From Zea mays (Eukaryota; Streptophyta; Magnoliopsida; Poales; Poaceae), in assembly GCF_902167145.1 (NCBI RefSeq), contig NC_050099.1, positions 10,182,434-10,246,433 on the forward strand: 64,000 bases of DNA, in the 5' to 3' direction. A program made the translations under genes and the position numbers. Positions 46,927 through 59,407 of the stretch are shown here, one piece after another (position 1 is the first letter of the stretch; each line of letters starts with the position of its first letter). The notes beneath the pieces are model-generated. The model did not search any database. It was given only the letters and a program-made list of their open reading frames with translations, and was not told where the DNA came from.

Positions 46927-49900
46927 GTGTTAGGTCCGGCAAACCAACATAAAAACCAGCCATATCTTATGGAGAAGAAACCACAAAGAAAATCGTTGGG
47001 GCGTAACCCTCTTAGCGACGCGCCATATCAGAAACTGGGTATGGTGTTAAATGAGCAAGGGTCGGGTCGTCACCCCTTAAGTGACGCGCCGTCTCTTGAT
47101 CTAGAGCTGGTTATAAGTGAGCAAGGATCAGGTCGTCGCATCCTTAGTGGCACGCTACATCGGCACCCGGTTGTAGTGGAAAATGAGCAAGGGTCTTTGC
47201 ATCTTCCTCGACGGGTGCGAAGGGTAAGGAAGCTAGTCGATCCAACTAGGGTCCGTGTAGGTAGTTGGAACGTAGGTTCCTTAACAGGTAAGTTACAAGA
47301 AATAGTCGACGTTGCGGTGAGGAGATGGGTAAATATTTTATGCGTTCAAGAGACCAAGTGGAAAGGACAGAAGGCAAAGGAAGTGGAAGGTATAGGCTTC
47401 AAGTTGTGGTACACGGGGAATGCTGCAAACAAGAATGGAGTAGGCGTCTTGATCGACAAGAGCCTTAAAGATGGAGTAGTAGATGTTAAGAGGCTAGGAG
47501 ATAGAATCATCCTAGTTAAACTAGTCATTGGGGACTTGGTTCTCAATGTTATCAGTGTGTATGCTCCTCAAGTGGGCCTTAATGAGAACTCAAAGAGGGA
47601 GTTCTGGGAAGGCCTGGAGGACATGGTTAGTAGTGTGCCAGTTGGCGAGAAGCTCTTCATAGGAGGAGATCTCAATGGCCATGTGGGTACATCTAGCACT
47701 AGTTTCAAGGGTGTGCATGGAGGCTTCGACTTTGGACTAGGATTCAAGAAGGAGAGGAAATCCTGAACTTTTCCCTAGCCTATGACATGTTTATAGCAAA
47801 CACTTTCTTTAGAGGAAATCCCACCTGGTGACCTTCAGTAGTGGCCAACACACTAGCCAGATTGATTTTGTCCTCTTGAGAAAAGAGGACAAGCATGCCT
47901 GCTTAGATTGCAAGGTTATACCTGGAGAGTGTGTGGTAACCCAACATAAGCTTGTCGTAGCTTACTTCCATTTTAAGATTCGTTTACAACGGAATAAGCA
48001 TAACAAGGTCACTAAAACAAAGTGGTGGAAGCTTAAAGGGGATGTGGCCCAAACTTTCAAGGAGAGAGTTATCGAGGAGGGCCCTTGGGCAGAAGAGGGA
48101 GACACAAACATCATGTGGAGGAAGATGGCGACATGCATCCAAAAGATAGCTTCAGAAGAGTTTGGGTTGAGTCAAGGAAATAGAAGGGAAGTTATAGACA
48201 CTTGGTGGTGGAACGAAGATGTCCAAAAGGCTATCAAGGAGAAGAAAGATTGCTACAAATGCTTACATCATGACAAGTGTGCAGAAAACATAGAGAAGTA
48301 CAGGATAGCGAAGAAGTCTGCAAAGCGAGCGATTAGTAGAGCCCGGGGTCAAGCCAATGACCACCTTTATCAACGGTTGGACACAAAGCAGGGAGAAAAG
48401 GATATCTATAGGATGGCCAAGATTGATTAAAGGAAGACAAGGGATGTCAACCAAGTCAAATGCATCAAGGATGAAGCAAACCAACTATTAGTGAAGAATG
48501 AAGAGATCAAGAACAGATGGAAGGAGTACTTCAACAAATTGTTCAATGGAGGGAATGAGAGTTCTACAGTAGAATTGGATGAACCATTCGATGACAACAA
48601 TAGGGGTTTTGTATGAAGGATACAAGAATGTGAAGTTAAGGAGGCGCTAAAAAGGATGAAGGTAGGAAAGGCAATGGGCCCTGATGGTATCCCTATCGAG
48701 GTATGGAGATGCCTTGGAGACATAGCGATAGTATGGCTGACTAAGCTTTTCAACACCATCTTTCGGACAAACGGAATGCCCGACGAGTGGCGGCGGAGTA
48801 CGTTAGTACCAATCTTCAAGAACAAAGGAGATGTTCAAAGTTGTACTAATTACCGTGGAATTAAGCTCATGAGCCATACAATGAAGCTATGGGAGAGAGT
48901 CATTGAACACCGCCTGCGGAAGATGACGAGCGTGACCCAAAATCAGTTTGGTTTCATGCCTGGGAGATCAACTATGGAGGCCATTTTCTTACTAAGACAA
49001 CTTATGGAGAGATTCAGAGAACAAAAGAAAGACCTGTATATTGTCTTCATAGACTTGGAGAAGGCTTATGACAAAGTACCTAGGAGTGTAATGTGGTGGG
49101 CCTTGGAAAAACACAAAGTAGCAACAAAGTACATTAATCTTATTAAAGATACGTACACTAATGTTGTGACAAGTGTCCGAACAAGTGATGGAGACACCGA
49201 TGACTTTCCAATTAACATAGGACTACATCAAGGGTTGGCTTTGAGCCCTTATCTTTTCGCTTTGGTGATAGATGAAGTCACAAGGGACATACAAGGAGAT
49301 ATACCGTGGTGTATGCTTTTTGCCGATGATGTGGTACTTATTGAGGAGAGTAGGAGTGGTGTTTCGCAAAAGTTGGAATTGTGGAGGCAGACGCTGGAAG
49401 CAAAAGGTTTTAGGCTTAGTAGGTCTAAAACAGAGTATATGAAGTGTGATTTCAGTGCCATGGGGTATGAGGATGGCGATGTTAGTCTTGATGGGCAAGT
49501 GGTACCCAAGAAAGACACTTTTTGTTACTTAGCATCAATGCTTCAGAAGGAGGGAGACATCAATGAGGATGTCAGTCATAGAATTAAAGTTGGATGGTTG
49601 AAGTGGCGGCAAGCTGCGGGTGTCTTATGTGACCCCCGGGTGCCACACAAACTAAAAGGCAAATTCTACAGGACAGCAATCCGGCCGGCTATGTTGTATG
49701 GAGCAAAATGTTGGCCCACTAAAAGACGACATGTCCAACAACTAAGTGTGGTAGAGATGCGTATGTTGCAGCTGGATATGTGGCCACACAAGGAGAGATC
49801 GAGTCTGGAATGATGATATACGAGAGAGAGTAGGAGTGGCACCAATTGAGGAGAAGCTTATGCAACATCGTTTGAGATGGTTTGGACATATCCAACGAAG

Positions 49901-50086
49901 ACCTGAAGAGGCACCAGTGCATATCGGAATAATTAGGCGTCCCGAGAATGTGAAGGGAGGTAGAGGTTGACCAACCTTGACGTGGACAGAGGCTGTGAAG
50001 AGGGACCTGAAGGAGTGGAATATTGATAAAGAGCTCGCCGTGGATAGGAAGGGGTGGAAGTGTGCAATTCACGTGCCAGAACCCTA
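46927..50086 (+). pseudogene. LINE ORF: AP-type endonuclease and reverse transcriptase
   Basis: An endonuclease/exonuclease/phosphatase domain starts near 47240 (VGSWNVGSLTGK, then CVQETKWKG, NVISVYAPQ, and FIGGDLNGHVG near 47668). RT runs from about 48650 ([55 protein letters not shown]), with the FADDVVLI catalytic box near 49319-49342. The C-terminal region ([17 protein letters not shown]) and the RTE tail end at VPEP near 50084. Two frameshifts lie between 47740 and 47830, stops at 48428 and 48614, and a further frameshift near 49770. It cannot encode a whole protein. It would nick DNA and prime reverse transcription at the target. Confidence 0.88.
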
Positions 50087-50313
50087 ATTTGTAGTTTTGC
50101 TTTTCCTACTTAATCGTTTGACCTTTTCTTGTGCCCCTTTAGATCTTGCTGGTTCTTGTGGGTTTATCTCTTTTTATGTGTTTCCCCGTTTCGTCGTTTT
50201 TCGGTTCTCCTTTGCCTTTGTCCCCCTTTTCTTTTCTTTGGGGGTTGAGCTCTGAGGTTTTCATACGGGGTTTCATCTCTAGCCTACCCTAACGTGCTTA
50301 GGACAAAAATGCT

Positions 50314-50329
50314 TTGTTGTTGTTGTTGT
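50314..50329 (+). repeat. (TTG)n tail of the LINE
   Basis: Five TTG units end the element, as in many plant RTE LINEs. Confidence 0.75.
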
Positions 50330-51059
50330 GGTCTATCGCCATTAATGGTTTGATAGATAGTGTCAGTTTTAAGTAAATGTAGGCCTCGCATTTCTTTTTG
50401 AGATTTTAAACCAAATATGCCTATTAATCACTTTTAACTGATAATAGTGTAGTACGAACTGAATGACCAATCAACAATGTAGTAGAAACAATTCTTCAAG
50501 GCGCAGGACAAGGACCGACACCAAACACGTGGTAACTGATACGCTTCTAACCATACACGCAGTCGTGTTTTCCCGTGAAAGATTTTCAGTGCTCACACTC
50601 ATCAACAAATCCGTAGCAAAGGAAAACTTGTCTAATTTTTGAATTCGAAACGATTCAAAACCGATAAATCGATCGATAAGGCCAATTAATCGGCTTCTGG
50701 TCTGATAAACCGGTGACATAGAAATAGAAACCGAGCCATATATATTTTTCACCCAAATGCATAAACTATTTTGGTGTAAACTGTTTGTGACAAATAAGTC
50801 AAGAGCTGCCTTGGAAAATTCGTACCCAAACGCATAAACAAACAAGATCCAACAAACAAGGGCAATCAACAGCACATCAAAGCTTGACCGGATGTCCGGA
50901 TGGCAGCAGCCGGTCAGCTCAACACCAATAGCATGGCTTGACCACCAAAGTTCACTGACCGAGCTCTCGCCTTAAGCTAACCACCACAGCGGTAGACCCA
51001 TGGCTGCCAGTGGCGGCGATGGACGTCAGTACGACGGTAGGATCACCGTGTTTGTGGTG
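50330..51059. other. Unassigned stretch of about 0.73 kb
   Basis: No transposon ends, domain or RNA gene is recognised. A 134-codon minus-strand open frame (50471-50875) shows no family match that I know. The sequence may be the older host DNA into which the LINE and the Reina-like element inserted. Confidence 0.4.
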
Positions 51060-51305
51060 TGTTAGGAGATGCTAGGATGGAGGCAGAAGACTTGGACATG
51101 AAGAAGCGTAGATAGGCAGAGCGACAGTCTGTCGAGGATTCTTATTACAAGTCTGATGCCTTTTCTCTAATCAATCTTCCCTTATATTCTAATTACAACT
51201 CACACAAACTCCCTAAGGTGAGTACTAGGCCGGCTCAGCTTGGATCCCCTTCGTGGGCCTGCATTGGATGGTTCTTCTGTCAGGCTTGTAATAACAGTAG
51301 TGACA
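51060..51305 (-). repeat. 3' LTR of the Reina-like element (246 bp)
   Basis: In sense it runs TGTCACTACTG...CTCCTAACA, following a polypurine tract (AAGGGGGAGGGAA). The chromodomain frame runs into its start. No partner LTR is in the window, so the inner boundary rests on the tract and the TG/CA ends. Confidence 0.7.
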
Positions 51306-53884
51306 TTCCCTCCCCCTTGAAAACCTGCTTGCCCCCAAGCAGGAGCAGCGGGAAATTCTTGGTGCAAGTAAACAACATCTTCCCAAGTTGCCAAGTCCGA
51401 AGGAAGATGAGACCAAACAATGAGGGCTTCGTGCACCATGGAACTGCCACGAAGAATATGGTGGTCCTAAAGCACCTGCATCGGAATCTATAAATCATGG
51501 AGCATGTCAGTAAGCATTGCACTAACCTGATCAGGACATTGGACAGCAGGCTTAAGTTGGGACACATGGAACACCGGGTGGATGGAAGAAGAAGCTGGCA
51601 ATGCCAGTTTATAAGCAACGGAGCCCACTCTAGCAGCGGCGGTGAAAGGACCAAAATACTTGAAGGAAAGTTTCTGACAGGAGCGACGAGACAAGGATGT
51701 TTGTATATACGGTTGCAGCTTGACAAAAACTGAATCACCAACTGAAAACACACGTTCTGATCTGCCCTTGTTTGCCTGTTTCTTCATGTGATGCTTGGCA
51801 CTGGATAGATGCATCTTGACCACATCAGTCATAAGGGCATGATCAGTTAACCATTGATGAAGATCAGGAACAACACATGTATCCACTACTGTCAAACCAA
51901 AATGATGAGGAGACCGGCCATAGAGAACTTCAAAAGGCGAATGACTAAGGGATGAATGCAAACTGGTATTGTACCAATATTCAGCAAGGGATAACCATTG
52001 AAGCCACTTGGCAGGGCAAGAATTGACAAATCAGCGAAGGAAAGTCTCCAAACATTGGTTGTCGCGCTCAGTCTGGCCATCGGACTGTGGGTGGTATGAT
52101 GTACTCATACGCAGCTGAACTCCAGCCAACGAAAACAGCTCTTTCCAGAACCTTGCAGTAAACACCGGATCTCGATCAGAAACTATAGCAACAGGAAGAC
52201 CATGCAGCTTATAAATGTTGTCAAGAAAAAGACGGGCAACAGAACAGCTGTGTAGGGGTGATGTAGTGGTAGAAAATGGCCATATTTAGAAAATGTGTCA
52301 ATAACCACGAGTATGCAATCAGCATGTCCAGATTTAGGAAGACCAGTGACAAAATCCATGGAGACAATTTGCCAAGCTGCCTAAGGAATTTCCAAAGGTT
52401 GAAGCAACCCAGGATAATGGGTACGATCCGGTTTTGCTTTCTGACAAACTTCACACGAGCTAACAAAAGAACGAACCAAAGCGTTCATACCCAGCCAAAA
52501 GAACAATTGTTTAATATGGCGAAGGGTAACTGGAATGCTGAAATGACCATCGAGTGCTGTATCATGGCAAGCAGATATGATCTTAGTGTGGAGGGAAGGA
52601 AGGGCTCCCACGTAGACATGACCTTTGTAACGAAGCACCCCTTTCTGTAATGTAAAATGAGGAATAGAATCAGGGTTGACTAACAAGGCTGTAAGTAATT
52701 CTTGTGCCTTGTCATCAGCTTCATAACTAGAAACCACATCATGAAGCCATGCTGGTGTTGCTGCTGATATAGCTGACAACTCAGGTTGTACATGTGGTCT
52801 TCTGGAAAGGGCATCAGCTGCACTGTTGTCAGATCCCTTTTTGTACAATACTTTGTATTGGAGACCAAGCAATTTAGTAAAAACCTTTTGCTGCCAAGGT
52901 GTGTGTAGCCGCTAGTCACACAAATGAGACAGACTTATATGGTCTGTTTTGATGATAAACTCCCCATATTGCAGATAGGGCCGTCACTGCTCAACGGCAA
53001 GCAAAATTACTAGGTATTCCTTCTCATAAGTGGATAAACCCAAAGTTTTAGAACTCAATGCCTTGCTGACAAATGCAATGGGATGATCATCTTGCATCAA
53101 AACAGCACCAACACCCTTGCCACTAGCATTAGTTTCGATACAAAAGGCTTGGTAAAGTCAGGCATAGATAGTACTGGGGCAGACTGTAATGCAGATTTGA
53201 GTGTAGAAAATGCAGTTTCATGCTCAGTGGTCTATATGAAGAGAGAGTTCTTCCTTAGTAGATTCTTTAGGGGATTGCTAATCACTCCAAAATGACGCAC
53301 AAACTTGCGATAATAGCCAGCAAGACCAAGGAAACTGCGAAGTTCTTTGGTATTGGAGGGAAGAGGCCAAGTGACAATTGCATCAATTTTAGCTGGATCT
53401 ATAGATATACCATCAGAACTGATAACATGGCCCAAATAAGACAGTTGTTGCTGAGCAAAAGAACACTTGGATAATTTGATTCTCCAGTCATCTTGCTTCA
53501 ACAAGTCCAACACTTACAGAATGTGGATGAGGTGTTAGTCAAAAGAAGGACTGTAAATAAGAATGTCATCAAAGAAAACCATAACACATTGCCTTAGTAG
53601 GGGCTTGAGCATTGCATTCATTGCCCCTTGGAAGGTTGCAGGTGCTCTAGTTAACCCAAAGGCTAACACTCGAAATTCGAAATGCCCTTCATGAGTGGAA
53701 AAAGCAGTTTTATGCTCTTCACCTGGTTGGAGTAATATTTGATGGAAACCTACCTATAAATCCAACTTTGTGAACCATTTGGCTGCAGACAACTCATGAA
53801 AAATGTCATCCATGACAGGTATAGGAAATTGACGTTTAATAGTGAGAGCATTAAGGTGTCTGAAATCAACACAAAATCGCCAAG
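51306..53884 (-). pseudogene. Reina-like pol: RT, RNase H, integrase, chromodomain, decayed
   Basis: Reading on the minus strand from 53884: the RT middle part with the FFDDILIY catalytic box (near 53560), then SYLGHVISSDG and [14 protein letters not shown] (53300-53460). RNase H is badly broken (52900-53230); its end is ADALSRRP near 52810. The integrase finger follows (HDTALDGHF, CEVCQKAK; 52440-52570), then the core with IVSDRDPVFTARFW, and HPQSDGQTERDNQ containing the catalytic Glu (52060-52190). Next come [13 protein letters not shown] (near 51920) and a chromodomain (LATWEDVVYLHQEFP near 51360). Stops and frameshifts occur throughout, including one at about 52032 and a frame change near 51490. 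Confidence 0.85.
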
Positions 53885-54468
53885 TGTTGGGTTTATGCTT
53901 CGTCGCCGAAGGTCTTATAAGAAGAAGTGGTCCTCGGCTGAAGTTGTTTGTATAAGATAGCCGAAGGTTCTTCTTCGTGAAGCTTCGGCATTATAAACCG
54001 ACTTAAAGATAGAATGACCTTTTAGTCCATAAAGGTCTGAGTCAATGTTGTAAGTTTTTATAAGGGGCATACTTGTAATTCCTCACAGGCTGTGTCCTGT
54101 GCCTATAAATAGTGAACAGTATTCCGTTACTGTTCACGCATTTTTTTGACGATTGCAATCGCATCTCTCGGAATTCAATCTTTGCCAAGGCATAGGTATT
54201 ATGGTATTTGATGATTCAATATAGTAAATAAATGTAATATAATTAGTATATGATTTATTTACACATATTATACCTTTCCGTATTATCTTATAAATGCCTA
54301 TTGAAATATGATTACGAAGGTTCAATTTCGTAATCATGCTCTTATTAACCTTCGTCCAAGATTCATTATCCCGAAGGGAATAATGTTTTAAGGACGAAGG
54401 GCGTTATTATTTAACATTTTATGTTGCCTTGCTCTTGATTTATAGCATTTGAGAGCAAGTCTCCAACA
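53885..54468 (+). repeat. 5' LTR of element B (584 bp)
   Basis: Ends TGTTGG...CCAACA. A TATA box (CTATAAAT, 54103-54110) sits in a segment (GCCTATAAATAGTGAACAGTA) that closely matches the LTR promoter segment of element A. Several CCGAAG and CTTCGG motifs occur, as in A. Confidence 0.95.
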
Positions 54469-54488
54469 TTGGCGCCCACCTCCGGTGA
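54469..54488 (+). other. Primer-binding site of element B
   Basis: TTGGCGCCCACCTCCGGTGA directly follows the LTR and is identical to that of element A. The tRNA was not determined. Confidence 0.8.
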
Positions 54489-54511
54489 ACTCACTTCCAC
54501 TTTTTGAGCTG

Positions 54512-57500
54512 ATGGCTTCGTTCAACAACCAAGCTGGAGCTGCTTCGGACCCGAAGCTGGTGCTCCCGATCACAGGTGGCTCGTCCTCAGAGCCAGCTAA
54601 CAAGAAACAGAAGAAGGAGGCACAGAGAAGAGTACAGCATGTTGGGGTGCAAGGACCCTTCATCAAGTCAAGATGGTCTCACATTCCTATTACCTTCTCC
54701 CAAGAGGACCTTCAGCTCAAAGATTACCCACACAACGATGCCATGGTTATCTCTTGTGTTATTAAAGGATTTCTGGTCCACAATGTTTTGGTTGATACAG
54801 GCAGTGCAGCTGACATCATATTTGCTAAGGCCTTCAGACAGATGCAAGAGCCAGAAGATAAGATTCATGATGCTACACATCCTCTCTGTGGCTTCGGAGG
54901 AAGACAGATTGTAGCACTGGGAAAGATTACCATGTCAGTGACCTTCGGGTTCATCAACAACACTAGAACTGAGCAAGTTGTGTTTGACATTGTCGATATG
55001 GAATACCCTTACAATGCAATTATTGGTCGCGGTACCCTCAATGCCTTCGAAGCAATCCTTCATCCTGCCTATCTTTGCATGAAGATACCTTCGGATCAGG
55101 GACCCATTGCTATCCATGGAAGTCAGGAAGCTGCAAGAAGGGCCGAAGGCAATTGGACTGACTCAAAAGCAATCCATAACATCGATGGAGCTGAAGCTTG
55201 TGAACAGTACAAATTCAGAAGGGAGAAAGCAGCTTCAGCAGATCAGCCGAAGCCTATGCTCTTATGTGAGGACATAGCAGAGCAGGGGGTGCTGTTAGGC
55301 TCTCAATTATCCGAAGAACAGGAGAAAACTTTGATAAGGTTTTTGTTCAATAACAAAGATGTTTTTGCATGGTCGGCCAATGATCTCTGCGGAGTCAATA
55401 GAGATGTTATTGAGCACTCGCTCAATGTCGATCCATCCTTCAGACCCAGAAAGCAAAGGCTTCGGAAAATGTCAGATGATAAGGCCGAAGGTGCTCGCAA
55501 CGAAGTCAAAAGACTCCTCAGTGCAGGAGTTATCAGAGAAGTGAAGTACCCAGAATGGCTAGCTAACACTGTTATGGTAAAAAAGGCCAATGGCAAGTGG
55601 CGAATGTGCATCGATTTTACAGATCTTAACAAGGCTTGTCCGAAGGATGAATTCCCACTACCAAGGATAGATTCTTTAGTTGATGCAGCAGCTTCTTCAG
55701 AGCTCATGAGTCTGTTAGACTGTTATTCAGGCTATCACCAAATTTGGATGAAGAAGGAAGATGAGCCGAAGACTAGCTTCATAACTCCAAGTGGCACATA
55801 TTGCTATCTTCGGATGCCTGAGGGGCTCAAGAACGCTGGAGGAAGTTTCAGCCGAATGACTGCGAAGGTTCTCCAATCTCAAATAGGCCGAAATGTGCTA
55901 ACTTATGTTGATGACATCATTGTAAAAAGCACGAAGCAGGAGAATCATATTGCTGATCTCCAGGAGACCTTCGCCAGTTTCAGGCAAGCCGGCTTAAAGT
56001 TAAATCCAGAAAAATGCGTCTTCGGAGTAAAGAAGGGAAAATTTCTTGGATGCTTGGTTTCAACAAAGGGAATTGAAGCTAATCCAAGTAAAATTGAAGC
56101 TATACTTCGGATGGAACCACCAACTACAAAGAAGGGGGCTCAAAGATTGACAGGAAGATTGGCATCTCTCAATAGATTCATATCCAGATCAGCAGAGAGA
56201 AACTTACCATTCTTCGAAGTGCTGAAGTCGGCCGAAGTCTTTCAATGGGGACCACTCCAGCAGAAGGCCTTCGAATAGCTGAAACAGTATTTAATAGATC
56301 TAACCACATTGACTCCACCAATGCCAGGGGCTCCTTTATTATTATATGTGGCAGCTTCGCACTCAGCGGTAAGTGCAGCGCTTGTCCAGGAGAAGCTTGA
56401 TGGTCAAGTCAAAAGGCAGGCCCCAATATATTTTGTTTCCGAGGTTCTTAGTTTATCAAAGAAAAATTATACAGAGTTGGAGAAGGTACTGTATGCTGTC
56501 TTGATGGCCTCCAGGAAGCTTCGGCACTATTTCCAAGCTTACAACATAATTGTTCCTTCATCACAACCTCTGAAGGATATTATGAGGAACCGAGAAGCTA
56601 CTGGAAGGATTGGAAAATGGGCTGCAGAGCTCAATGAATTTTGTATTGAATATGTTCATAGATCTTCGATTCAGTCACAGGCGCTGGCAGACTTTATTGC
56701 TGATTGGACGCCAGGGGCTCAGGATGAGGAAACGAATAAAGACAATGAAGCCTGGACAGTGTTTTGTGATGGATCTTGGGGAACCTTCGGAGCAGGAGCG
56801 GCTGCTGTGTTGGTTTCACCTTCAAAAGTCAAAACTTGTTATGCGGCAAAACTTGATTTTAATTGCACAAATAACATTGCCGAGTACGAAGCATTGATTC
56901 TAGGTCTTCGGAAGTTAAAAGCAATGGGAATCAGAAGGGCCATACTTAAAACTGATTCCCAGGTTGTTTCGGGTCATATTGACAAGAGTTGCAAGGCTAA
57001 GGATCCAAAGCTTGAAAAATATCTGGATATGGTTCGAAGAGTTGAAGCTTCCTTCGAAGGATTTTCTGTCAAAAATATCCCTCGAGGACAAAATGAGCAC
57101 GCCGATTTGCTGGCTAAGTCAGCAGCACAGGGGCTGCCTTTACCTTCGGATGTGTTCTTCGAAACAATAAAAGCACCTTCGGTGGAACTTCTTGAAAGAG
57201 CAGTCCTTAACATATCTCCTGTTTTTAGCGAAGATTGGAGAACCGAGATCATCTCTTATCTTCAGGGTAAATTCCTTTCAGATGACGAAGCTTATAACAA
57301 GAGGATAGAGGCAAGAGCTCGTCCATATGTCATGATAGAAGGGGAGCTGTACAAACATGGAGTTTGTGCTCCGCTGCTCAAATGTTTATCCAGAACCGAA
57401 GGTATAGAGTTAATGAAAGAAATACATGCAGGTCTGTGTGGATCTCACATCGGATCTAGGCCGTTGCTTGGAAAAATTTTCCGTCAAGGGTTTTATTGGC

Positions 57501-58465
57501 CGAAGGCAGCTTCGGATGCAGCAGAATTGGTTCAAAAGTGCGAAGGTTGTCAGAAATGTGCAAGAGATCAAAAACAACCTTCGTCCTTAACACAGCTCAT
57601 ACAACCCACTTGGCCATTGCAAAGGTGGGGTCTTGACTTGTTAGGTCCGTTACCACCGGCCCAAGGGAACCTGAGATATGTTGTAGTAGCTGTGGAATAT
57701 TTTTCTAAATGGATTGAGGCGAAGCCCTTAGCCACAATAACTTCGGCCACTGTCCAAAAGTTTTTCTGGTAGAATATTGTTTGTCGTTTCGGGGTGCCAA
57801 AGGCTATCACTGTGGACAATGGAACACAATTTGACTCCGAAGCATTCAGGGATTTCTGTGACCAAATTGGTACGAAGATCCATTTTGCATCAGTCAGGCA
57901 CCCGGAGTCAAATGGACTCGTTGAAAGAGCCAACGGCATTATAATGACAGGAATAATGAAGTTAATCTTCAATCAACCCAGAGGAAAATGGCCAGATCAG
58001 TTAACCAAAGTGGTGTGGAGCCACAACACGACAACATCAAGGTCTACAGGCTTCACTCCATTCAAGTTGTTATTCGGTGACGAAGCAATAACTCCAGAGG
58101 AAGCTAAAACCGGATCAATAAGGATAGTAGCTTCGGCAGAATCAGATTCCGAAGCTGCTTATGCTATAGAAAAAGATGCTTTAGAAGGGATCAGACTGCA
58201 AGCCGTGGAGAATATCAATAAATATCAAGCCGAAACAGTCAAATGGCGGGATAGAAAGGTTCGGCTAAAAAATATTGAGCCAGGGCACTTGGTGCTTCGG
58301 AGAGTGGCCAACCCAGAAACAGTGGGCAAATTGCAGTTGAAATGGGACGGACCTTTCTTAGTAGCATCTTCGTCAAGACCCGGTTCATACAGATTGAAGG
58401 ATATGGACGACAACGACATTCCTAGGTCTTGGAATGCGGATGAGCTTCGGCGATATTATGTATAA
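54512..58465 (+). pseudogene. Element B pol: protease, RT, two RNase H domains, integrase; two TAG stops
   Basis: One frame of 1,317 codons starts at Met 54512, only about 25 bases after the primer-binding site. Its first 50 codons look like a gag start joined to a gag end (ITGGSS... as in element D). Protease has DTGSAAD (near 54793). RT has WRMCIDF and the YVDD box (near 55906). A first RNase H-like part is followed by a second, archaeal-type RNase H (FCDGSWG near 56763, then NNIAEYEAL and TDSQVV), a mark of the Tat lineage. Integrase has CEGCQKC, LDLLGPL, TVDNGTQF and SNGLVERANG with the catalytic Glu. TAG at 56276-56278 and 57770-57772 stand where relatives have Gln. Otherwise the frame is clean. 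Confidence 0.9.
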
Positions 58466-58637
58466 TTCGATGTAATTTTTCATATTTTTTATTTTTTCTT
58501 TCATGGCACCCTTTTCCTTTCCAAAGGGGGAGAAAGGTTTTTAATGGGGCCAGCATATGTAATTTTCTTTTTTAGTTCTATAAGAGCAAAATCCCCCAAA
58601 GAATGTAAATGTAAAAGCTGAGAGCGCACCATCGAGT
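58466..58637. other. Short spacer after element B pol
   Basis: T-rich, with no gene seen; it leads into the tandem array. Confidence 0.5.
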
Positions 58638-58932
58638 GCCAAAAAGTAAAGGCGAAGAAGCTCCAAAGTCGTTCCTAAGGGAATGCAGAGCTTACAGCGA
58701 AAAGTCAACGCTGATTCCGCCAAAAGTAAAGGCGAAGAAGCTCCAAAGTCGTTCCTAAGGGAATGCAGAGCTTACAGCGAAAAGTCAACGCTGATTTCGC
58801 CAAAAGTAAAGGCGAAGAAGCTCCAAAGTCGTTCCTAAGGGAATGCAGAGCTTACAGCAAAAAGTCAACGCTGATTCCGCCAAAAGTAAAGGCGAAGAAG
58901 CTCCAAAGTCGTTCCTAAGGGAATGCAGAGCT
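58638..58932 (+). repeat. Tandem array, 80-bp period, about 3.7 copies, element B
   Basis: The unit begins GCCAAAAGTAAAGGCGAAG and includes CGTTCCTAAGGGAATGCAGA. GGCGAAGAAG recurs at 58651, 58731, 58811 and 58891, exactly 80 bases apart, with very few differences between copies. The array lies between the 3' ends of pol and of the antisense accessory gene. Element A has a degenerate version at the equivalent place. Confidence 0.92.
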
Positions 58933-59407
58933 GAGGTGTGATTGTTTTTAAGAAAATAATGGCTATGAATATGGCTTCGGATACGTGTTTGGCCAATCAT
59001 TTGCACATCACATTACATCATAGCATTTGCATTCATAAACATTCATCTAGGCATATGTAGGATAATCATCTTCATCGCATAAATGGTTGCTTCGGCAAAA
59101 AGAGAAAAAAGAAAGGGAAAAAAGAGCTTCGTGCACAAAGAAGAAAGGAAAATGTTGTTTTCTATGCTTCGCTGCGTACGAAAAGAAGGGAAGGTGTTTT
59201 TTCGCCTTCGGCTCAAAAGAAAATTTCGTCCACATCAAAGCATTTCTCATACACCAATGGAAGGATAAGGGTATATACCAAGGTATGAATAGAATTCATT
59301 AAAGACAAGTTTTGGCTACATTTACAAAAGTTATCTCAAAAGTTTTTCAAGTACTGTCTACAGTCTACTATCTAAATCTCCAAGGAGCTTCGGCTTCGGC
59401 GTTATTT
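58933..59407. other. Non-coding stretch between array and accessory gene in element B
   Basis: About 475 bp with no recognisable gene; A/G-rich runs occur near 59095-59160. As the 3' flank of both pol and the accessory gene, it probably holds their end signals. Confidence 0.5.

Larger units (their letters stand above)
46880..50329 (+). mobile_element. RTE-type non-LTR retrotransposon (LINE), decayed
   Basis: The 5' part has the plant RTE-like opening (GGTAAAGGAGGAGGGTTGTG-like at 46911-46930). An endonuclease and an RT follow, and the element ends in a (TTG)n run at 50314-50329 with no poly(A), as is usual for RTE elements. Length is about 3.4 kb. The exact start is uncertain, and I could not define a target duplication. 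Confidence 0.85.

Noticed and set aside
50471..50875. 134-codon minus-strand frame between LINE and Reina-like LTR
   Set aside because: No domain, no gene context and codon use unlike grass genes; kept only as unassigned sequence.
58638..58932. CRISPR-like array
   Set aside because: Units are contiguous 80-bp tandem repeats without variable spacers, in a plant retrotransposon.
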